From the NCBI GenBank assembly GCA_016282455.1, contig JAEEKM010000356.1:1-18956 (forward strand): DNA of 18,956 bases. The letters are read 5' to 3'. Below, in pieces: positions 13,616 to 18,956 of the stretch. A program made the position numbers and the translations under genes. The notes beneath the pieces were generated by a model, which was given only the letters and a program-made list of their open reading frames with translations, did not search any database and was not told where the DNA came from. Numbering within the stretch: position 1 is the stretch's first letter; the number at the start of each line of letters is the position of its first letter. Source of the stretch: Treponema sp. (GTDB lineage: Bacteria > Spirochaetota > Spirochaetia > Treponematales > Treponemataceae).

Positions 13616-16600
13616 CTACATTTCACAGTGGTTGATATCCACAAGACTTACATTCTCAAGCGTGTATTTTCCAGAGAGACAGTCTGCAAGGGCATTGGCA
13701 GTATCAATTGATGTAAGGCAGTCTATGTCGTGTTCTACTGCAAGACGGCGGAGTTTAACGCTTTCTGCAACAGGGTCTCTTCCTTTGGCAGAAGTAGAAA
13801 CTACGTAACAAACTTTTCCGCTTTCCAAAAGAGTCATCACATTATTGTGGTAGTCTTCATGCACTTTTGCAACGTGAGTTACCGTCATGCCGCTGCGTTC
13901 AATGGTAGAGGCGTTTCCACTTGTTGCATAAAGGGTAAAGCCCATGTCAGAAAATTTCTTTGCAAGAGCAGGAAGTTCCGGAAGGTCTGACTGCCGCACA
14001 CTGAATAAAACTCCCTGGTCTTTTTTAGGATGAATCATTTTCCAGCCTGCTGCAGACATTCCCTTAAAGATTGCTTCATCTCTTGTAGGGGCAATTCCCA
14101 AAACTTCTCCTGTACTTTTCATTTCAGGCCCAAGGTGAGTGTCCACATTCATAAGTTTTTCAAAACTAAAAACGGGAACTTTTACTGCATAATATTTTCT
14201 TGCAGGGTAAAGACCGGTACCGTAACCCATGTCACGAACTTTTTCACCAAGCATTGCACGGGTGGCAAGAAGCACCATGGGAATGCCGGTTACTTTAGAA
14301 AGATAGGGAACAGTGCGGCTTGAACGGGGGTTTGCTTCAATAATATTAAGCTGCCCCTGGTAGAAAAGCCACTGAATGTTTACCAGACCTTTTGTTCCTA
14401 ATGCAAGTGCCATTGCTGTAGATTTTTTTACAACTTCGTCAATCATTTCCTGAGTAAAGTTCCAGGGTGGATACACTGCAATAGAATCTCCTGAATGAAT
14501 GCCTGTACGTTCCACATGCTCCATGATGCCTGGAATAAGAACATCCTCTCCGTCACAGATGCAGTCAATTTCAAGTTCAGTTCCTTCCATATATTTGTCA
14601 ATAAGAATTGGATTTTCTATTTTCTGGGCAAGGATGATTTTCATGTATTCTTTTATGTCAGCACTGTTGCGGGCAATAATCATATTCTGTCCGCCAAGAA
14701 CATAACTTGGACGCATGAGTACCGGGTAGCCCAATTTAACGGCCGCTTCAAGCGCTTCCACTTCTGTAAAAACAGTAAGGCCCTTTGGTCTGTTCACCTG
14801 CAGCCGGTCACACAATTCTTCAAAACGTTCACGGTCTTCTGCAAGGTCAATTGCATCTGCACTGGTGCCTAAAATGCGCACTCCCTTTTGGTCAAGAAAC
14901 TTTGCAAGTTTAATTGCAGTTCCACCGCCAAAGGCAACCACAACACCAAGCGGTTTTTCCACCCGGAGCACGTTCATCACATCTTCCGGAGTGAGGGGTT
15001 CAAAATAAAGTCTGTCTGCAATATCAAAATCGGTAGAAACGGTTTCGGGGTTGTTGTTTATGATTGCAACTTCGTAGCCCAGTTTTTTTAGTGCCCATAT
15101 ACACTGCACCGAAGAGTAGTCAAACTCAATTCCCTGACCAATGCGGATTGGACCAGAACCTAAAACAACAATTGTTCCTTTGTTTGTTTTTTCTGAAGAC
15201 TGATTTGAATGGATTTCCTTAAGAAATTTTTCTGCTTCGTTTTCGCCAGAGCTGGTGGAATAAAAGTAGGGAGTTTCTGCGTCAAACTCGCCTGCACAGG
15301 TGTCAACCATTTTAAATGAACTGGGCGGGTAAAGAAGGTCCCCCTTCTCTTTTTCCATGCTGCAAATGTTTTCCAGTTTCCAGAGGAACCATTTGTCAAT
15401 TTTTGTAATGTCGTGAATTTCTTCCACAGAAAGAAGTTTTCTTTTTAAAGCCTGGTAAATGGCAAAGATTCTCTGGTCTGTACACTGCCCTACCCGCTCG
15501 CAGATTTTTTCGTCAAACTCTTTTTCAAAAAGCGGAAGGTTCAAATCCTTTACACCCAGTTCTGCACCACGCACGGCCTTTAGGATTGCTTCTTCAAAGT
15601 TCTGTCCAATTGCCATAACTTCGCCGGTTGCTTTCATCTGTGTTCCAAGTTTTCTGCTTGCATACACAAATTTGTCAAAGGGGAACTTTGGCATTTTTAC
15701 AACCACGTAATCAAGGACAGGTTCAAAACAGGCTTTTGTTTTTTTTGTCACAAAGTTTGGAATCTCATCCAGGGTAAAACCAACTGCAATGAGGGCCGCC
15801 ACTTTTGCAATGGGATAACCGGTTGCTTTACTTGCAAGTGCAGAGGAACGGGAAACACGGGGATTCACTTCTATAACCGCATACTCAAAGGAATCAGGGT
15901 TTAATGCAAACTGGCAGTTACAGCCGCCTTCAATCTCAAGGGCAGAAATAATGTTTAACGCAGCAGAACGCAGCATCTGGTATTCTTTGTCAGAAAGAGT
16001 AACCGTTGGTGCAATCACTATACTGTCACCGGTATGCACTCCCACAGGGTCAAAGTTTTCCATGGAACAGACAGTAATTACATTTCCCATACTGTCCCGC
16101 ATCACCTCAAACTCAACTTCCTTCCAGCCGCTGATGCATTTTTCCACCAGCACCTGATGGATTGGAGAACGATGGAGACCGTTGTGACAGATCTCATCAA
16201 ACTCTGCCCATGTGTTTGCAATACCGCCGCCTGTTCCACCCAGGGTAAAAGCGGGTCTTATGATTGCCGGAAGACCGATTACATTTTTGGCAAAGTCCAG
16301 TGCATCTTCATAAGTTGTTACCACCTTTGAAGGAATGCAGGGTTCACCGATTGACTCCATGGTATCCTTAAACATCTGTCTGTCTTCGGCTTTATCAATC
16401 GTAAGGGGACGGGCACCCAAAAGTTTAACGTTATGACTTTCAAGAAAACCAGATTTTGCAAGTTCCATGCTTAGGGTTAAACCAGTCTGACCGCCAAGTG
16501 TTGAAAGCAGGGAATCTGGTTTTTCTTTTTCAATAATTCTCTGCAGGGTAGGGAGAGTGAGTGGTTCAAGATAAATCTCATCTGCCATTGCATGGTCTGT

Positions 16601-16765
16601 CATAAGGGTTGCGGGGTTTGAGTTTACAAGACACACTTCCAGTCCAAGAGACTTTAACGCCTTGCATGCCTGGTTTCCTGCATAATCAAATTCCGCAGCC
16701 TGACCAATTACAATAGGTCCGCTTCCAATAATCATTACTTTGTGAATATCTTTGTTTAAGGGCAT
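13616..16765 (-). CDS. carB: Carbamoyl-phosphate synthase, large subunit
   Basis: CarB makes carbamoyl phosphate from bicarbonate, two ATP and the ammonia that CarA frees from glutamine, for pyrimidines and arginine. At 1049 residues it is full length (family about 1050-1080). Both duplicated halves are present, each opening with a nucleotide-site motif: IGSGPIVIGQAAEFDYAG near residue 13 and LGSGPIRIGQGIEFDYSS near residue 540. Each is followed by an ATP-grasp core (RPAFTLGGTGGGIA; RPSYVLGGQNMIIA) and an Asn-Pro-Arg motif (EVNPRVSRSSALASK; EANPRSSRTVPYLSK). The last about 110 residues are the allosteric MGS-like domain (TLYATSGNASTIERSG). GGGAG lies eight bases before the ATG. It is parted from carA by an opposing gene and has its own promoter and leader terminator. 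Confidence 0.97.
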   Translation of the reverse strand: MPLNKDIHKVMIIGSGPIVIGQAAEFDYAGNQACKALKSLGLEVCLVNSNPATLMTDHAMADEIYLEPLTLPTLQRIIEKEKPDSLLSTLGGQTGLTLSMELAKSGFLESHNVKLLGARPLTIDKAEDRQMFKDTMESIGEPCIPSKVVTTYEDALDFAKNVIGLPAIIRPAFTLGGTGGGIANTWAEFDEICHNGLHRSPIHQVLVEKCISGWKEVEFEVMRDSMGNVITVCSMENFDPVGVHTGDSIVIAPTVTLSDKEYQMLRSAALNIISALEIEGGCNCQFALNPDSFEYAVIEVNPRVSRSSALASKATGYPIAKVAALIAVGFTLDEIPNFVTKKTKACFEPVLDYVVVKMPKFPFDKFVYASRKLGTQMKATGEVMAIGQNFEEAILKAVRGAELGVKDLNLPLFEKEFDEKICERVGQCTDQRIFAIYQALKRKLLSVEEIHDITKIDKWFLWKLENICSMEKEKGDLLYPPSSFKMVDTCAGEFDAETPYFYSTSSGENEAEKFLKEIHSNQSSEKTNKGTIVVLGSGPIRIGQGIEFDYSSVQCIWALKKLGYEVAIINNNPETVSTDFDIADRLYFEPLTPEDVMNVLRVEKPLGVVVAFGGGTAIKLAKFLDQKGVRILGTSADAIDLAEDRERFEELCDRLQVNRPKGLTVFTEVEALEAAVKLGYPVLMRPSYVLGGQNMIIARNSADIKEYMKIILAQKIENPILIDKYMEGTELEIDCICDGEDVLIPGIMEHVERTGIHSGDSIAVYPPWNFTQEMIDEVVKKSTAMALALGTKGLVNIQWLFYQGQLNIIEANPRSSRTVPYLSKVTGIPMVLLATRAMLGEKVRDMGYGTGLYPARKYYAVKVPVFSFEKLMNVDTHLGPEMKSTGEVLGIAPTRDEAIFKGMSAAGWKMIHPKKDQGVLFSVRQSDLPELPALAKKFSDMGFTLYATSGNASTIERSGMTVTHVAKVHEDYHNNVMTLLESGKVCYVVSTSAKGRDPVAESVKLRRLAVEHDIDCLTSIDTANALADCLSGKYTLENVSLVDINHCEM

Positions 16766-16815
16766 TTTTCTTACTCCCTAAGTTTTTTTGAAACTTACCT
16801 TCTGTCCGTTTGAGC

Positions 16816-16858
16816 AAAAAAAAATGGCGCCACTATCCCTGGGGATAATGTCGCCATT
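16816..16858 (-). terminator. Intrinsic terminator (attenuator) in the carB leader
   Basis: AAUGGCG (16858-16852) pairs with CGCCAUU (16829-16823). After one A-G mismatch the helix continues as CAUUAUCC with GGAUAGUG around a CCAG tetraloop, then a run of U. It is very stable and starts four bases into the predicted transcript, about 50 bases before carB. It could also stop antisense readthrough from carA, but it lies inside the carB leader and so must affect carB as well. Confidence 0.8.
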
Positions 16859-16861
16859 GAC
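16850..16861 (-). promoter_or_regulatory. Hexaloop stem-loop of carB leader (candidate, divergent ANTAR site)
   Basis: GUC-AAUGGC-GAC: a three-pair stem and a six-base loop with A1 and G4, beginning one base after the predicted start A16862. The stem can gain one A-U pair beyond an A-A mismatch, as in glnN site 1. Loop and 3' arm lie in the terminator's 5' arm. The loop differs from AAAGAG and the stem is short, so this member is the least certain of the set. Confidence 0.45.
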
Positions 16862-16868
16862 TTAAAAC

Positions 16869-16897
16869 AATATATCGAATTTTAAAAGCTTTGTAAA
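16869..16897 (-). promoter_or_regulatory. carB promoter
   Basis: TTTACA (16897-16892), a 17-base spacer and TATATT (16874-16869) on the minus strand. The predicted start A16862 gives a leader of about 97 bases. It lies back to back with the promoter of the opposing Abi-like gene. Confidence 0.65.
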
Positions 16898-16939
16898 GCA
16901 AGATAAAATTCCTTCCATCTTTCTTTATGTAAAATCTCA

Positions 16940-16962
16940 TGTTATAATATTTTCACAAGGAG
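16940..16962 (+). promoter_or_regulatory. Promoter and RBS of the Abi-like gene
   Basis: An extended -10 element, TG-T-TATAAT (16940-16948), with only a weak -35 (TTTCTT, 16920-16925). AAGGAG (16957-16962) follows, six bases before the ATG. The leader would be about 14 bases. There is no inverted repeat or attenuator on this strand that would suggest regulation. Confidence 0.6.
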
Positions 16963-16968
16963 AAGACT

Positions 16969-17910
16969 ATGTCAAAAAAAGATTCCGCACCTGCAAAAGC
17001 GCCTAAACTTACGGTGCCACAGATTATTGACTATTGTAAAAACGAACTGGGAATTACTTTTAATCTGATGGATGAAGAAAAAGCAGAATCCTTTTTGAAA
17101 AAAAATAATTTCTTTTTCCGCCTGAAACAGTACTGCGCAACCTGCAGCGAACAGACAAAAAAAGGAAAATACATAGGACTGGATTTCGGGCATCTGGTTG
17201 AACTTTCTACCATTGATATGTTTCTGAGAAAACTCCTTTTAAAAATGACCATAGATTTGGAACACTATCTTAAAGTAAAACTTGTAAATGAGTGTCAGAA
17301 CAATCCCGTTGATGACGGTTATGAAGTGGTAGAAAAATTTCTTGAATCCCACTTAAAAACCAAAGACAGTCTGACTCAGTTTTGTAAAATTTCCAGTTAC
17401 GGAGAAAACTCCTTTGACAGATATCTTGCAGCCCCTGCAGTATGGAACTTAGTTGAGATGCTTAATTTTTCAGACTTCATAAGTTTCTACGCTTACTATT
17501 ACGACTACATGAGACTGCAATGTGAATACACAAAACACTTTGAATCCGTGCGCCGAATCCGCAATGCCTGTGCCCATAATGTCTGCATACTTTCTTCTTT
17601 CAAACCGGTTCAGGGTTTTAAATCAGATCTGGAGACGAACTTTGAACTTTTGGGAGGAAACATTGGAGTTGGAAACGGAACAATTGCCAGCTGCATGAAA
17701 GTTCCTCTGCTGAATGATTTTGCAGTCATGCTTTCTGTCTACACAAAACTTATTTCTTCACCCAAAATAAAAGAAATAACCCTGCAGGAAATGAAAGACT
17801 TTTTTGACGGACGCATGGTCTACCGCAAACAGTATTTTGAAACTTACACTGACATCAAAAATGCCTATCAGTTTGCAAGAAAAGTGCTGGACTACTATTC
17901 AGGGAAATAA
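16969..17910 (+). CDS. Abi-like (AbiD/AbiF type) HEPN protein
   Basis: This 313-residue protein resembles the Abi_2 family of abortive-infection proteins (AbiD, AbiF), thought to cut RNA and stop growth upon phage infection. The N-terminal part has the family layout: a short lysine-rich start, PQIIDYCKNELGI, then NNFFFRLKQY. A helical core leads to RRIRNACAHN, an R-x4-H motif (Arg198, His203) typical of HEPN ribonucleases. No transmembrane segment is seen. It stands alone on the plus strand between carB and carA, and its last 16 bases overlap the end of carA. No antitoxin gene is next to it; related proteins are reported to pair with small RNAs, but none is evident here. The family call is from motif and layout, and activity is inferred. 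Confidence 0.72.
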   Translation: MSKKDSAPAKAPKLTVPQIIDYCKNELGITFNLMDEEKAESFLKKNNFFFRLKQYCATCSEQTKKGKYIGLDFGHLVELSTIDMFLRKLLLKMTIDLEHYLKVKLVNECQNNPVDDGYEVVEKFLESHLKTKDSLTQFCKISSYGENSFDRYLAAPAVWNLVEMLNFSDFISFYAYYYDYMRLQCEYTKHFESVRRIRNACAHNVCILSSFKPVQGFKSDLETNFELLGGNIGVGNGTIASCMKVPLLNDFAVMLSVYTKLISSPKIKEITLQEMKDFFDGRMVYRKQYFETYTDIKNAYQFARKVLDYYSGK

Positions 17911-18956
17911 TTTTTCATCAGCTCAATAAATCTGTCAAAGAGAAAGTTTGTGTCGTGGGGACCACCGCAGGCTTCCGGGTGAAACTGAACGCTAAAGGCC
18001 GGAATGTCCTCATAGGTAACCCCTTCGCAGGTTCCGTCGTTGCAGTTTACAAAAGATTCTTTTGCAAAGGAAGGGAGACTTTTGCTTTCTACTGCGTAAC
18101 CGTGATTCTGACTTGTAATAAAAACCCTTCCGCTCTTTAAATCCTTAACAGGATGATTTCCGCCCCTATGTCCGTATTTTAAGCGGCAGGTTTTTGCTCC
18201 TCTTGCAAGAGCCAGCATCTGGTGGCCAAGACAGATTCCGAAGATGGGAATGGGATTGTGTGGGGTGGTCATTTCGAGGCAGGATTTGTTCCAGTCGCAG
18301 AGTTTTTTTATTTCTTCAATTACACCAACATTATCTGCAGGGTCTCCCGGACCGTTACTGAGCATGATTCCGTCAGGGCAAAGGGAAATTATTTTTTCTG
18401 CACTTGTGTTGTAAGGAAGCACACTTACTTTTACACCCCGCTTTTCTAATTCCCGCTGGATATTTCTTTTTGCACCAAAATCCAGGAGCACTACACGGAG
18501 CTGTTTTTTTTCTTCAGGAACTTCTCTCTCTTTTTCTGAAGAAAGATTTTCTTCCTGCACGCTTTCTACTGCTTCTTTTATTTTGTAAGAACGGATTTCT
18601 TCCAGATAACAGTCTTTCTTTTCCAGAATATTTTTTTCTTCTCCGCTTACAATCATTCCGTTCATCACACCGGATTCACGAAGTTTTTTTGTAAGGGCCC
18701 TTGTGTCTATTCCACAAATGCCGGTGATGTTTTCTTTCTTTAAAAAGTCGTCGAGTTTTCCTTCACAGCGAAAGTTACTGGGCAGGTCGCAGAGTTCTCT
18801 TACCACATAGCCCCGCACATAAGATTTTCTGCTTTCTGCATCTGGACTTTCCACACCGTAGTTTCCAATGAGCGGAAAGGTCTGGGTTACAATCTGACCG
18901 TAATAACTTGGGTCTGTAAGGGTTTCTATGTAACCGGTCATGCCTGTGGTAAAAAC
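17895..18956 (-). CDS. carA: Carbamoyl-phosphate synthase, small subunit (5' end outside window)
   Basis: CarA hydrolyses glutamine and passes the ammonia to CarB. The frame is open to the right edge, reading VFTTG before MTGYIETLTDPSYYGQIV. The family has about 35 residues before this point, so the true start lies outside. The N-terminal domain (GICGIDTRALTKKLR) is followed by a class I glutamine amidotransferase with VVLLDFGAKRNI, SNGPGDP, the nucleophile Cys in FGICLGHQM and the His-Glu pair in FSVQFHPEA. Two insertions are visible: a Glu/Lys-rich linker before the amidotransferase (about 25 residues, EENLSSEKEREVPEEKKQ) and about 12 residues in the amidotransferase (WNKSCLEMTTPHN). It is on the carB strand but about 1.1 kb away, with an opposing gene between. 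Confidence 0.95.
   Translation of the reverse strand, partial: VFTTGMTGYIETLTDPSYYGQIVTQTFPLIGNYGVESPDAESRKSYVRGYVVRELCDLPSNFRCEGKLDDFLKKENITGICGIDTRALTKKLRESGVMNGMIVSGEEKNILEKKDCYLEEIRSYKIKEAVESVQEENLSSEKEREVPEEKKQLRVVLLDFGAKRNIQRELEKRGVKVSVLPYNTSAEKIISLCPDGIMLSNGPGDPADNVGVIEEIKKLCDWNKSCLEMTTPHNPIPIFGICLGHQMLALARGAKTCRLKYGHRGGNHPVKDLKSGRVFITSQNHGYAVESKSLPSFAKESFVNCNDGTCEGVTYEDIPAFSVQFHPEACGGPHDTNFLFDRFIELMKNYFPE

Noticed and set aside
16816..16858. carB leader hairpin as the plain terminator of carA
   Set aside because: It is more than 1 kb past carA, while a good carB promoter sits directly before it, so it lies in the first bases of the carB transcript. It may catch carA readthrough as a side effect.
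1..18956. CRISPR arrays, tRNA or rRNA genes, insertion sequences, phage genes
   Set aside because: No regularly spaced repeats, cloverleaf-like sequences, transposase or integrase motifs, or flanking direct repeats were seen on reading both strands.

Overview
The window looks like chromosomal DNA of a spirochaete, most likely a host-associated Treponema. This is an inference from the moderate A+T content, AAGGAG-type ribosome binding sites, a short-lipobox lipoprotein next to a secreted SH3-like protein, and the pairing of a type III and a type I glutamine synthetase. I see no rRNA, tRNA, insertion sequence, phage gene or CRISPR array. It is a cluster for ammonia assimilation and glutamine use, with a few unrelated genes between.

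Layout, left to right. (1) The 5' part of a type III glutamine synthetase gene (glnN, minus strand), interrupted by an in-frame TAA near the window edge, behind a long leader with two attenuator-like terminators. (2) A divergent DNA-deoxyinosine glycosylase gene (plus), closed by a convergent terminator. (3) A two-gene minus-strand unit: a lipoprotein and a secreted SH3-like protein. (4) The plus-strand operon gltB-gltD-purF (glutamate synthase large and small subunits, then PRPP amidotransferase), behind a leader with two terminators. (5) Convergent with it, the minus-strand operon glnA (short, divergent type I glutamine synthetase) followed by an ANTAR-domain RNA-binding regulator, also behind a leader terminator. 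(6) The minus-strand pair carB and a YkgJ-type cysteine-cluster gene, with a leader terminator. (7) A plus-strand Abi/HEPN-like gene between carB and carA. (8) carA (minus), running off the right edge.

The main result is a shared regulatory device. In the leaders of glnN, gltBD-purF, glnA-ANTAR and carB-ykgJ, a good promoter is followed almost at once by a small stem-loop with a six-base loop having A at position 1 and G at position 4 (AAAGAG, AAAGGC, AAUGGC). The 3' side of that stem-loop is also the 5' arm of a strong intrinsic terminator, so the two folds exclude each other. A1/G4 hexaloops overlapping terminators are the recognition signature of ANTAR antiterminators (EutV, AmiR, NasR, clostridial GlnR), and an ANTAR gene is encoded here inside the glnA operon. 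I infer one nitrogen-responsive antitermination regulon covering glutamine production (glnA, perhaps glnN), glutamate production (gltBD), and two glutamine-consuming entry points to nucleotides (purF for purines, carB for pyrimidines and arginine). It differs from the textbook form in having one hexaloop hairpin, placed by promoter spacing at the first nucleotides of the transcript, instead of two in tandem. All structures were folded by eye and need computation.
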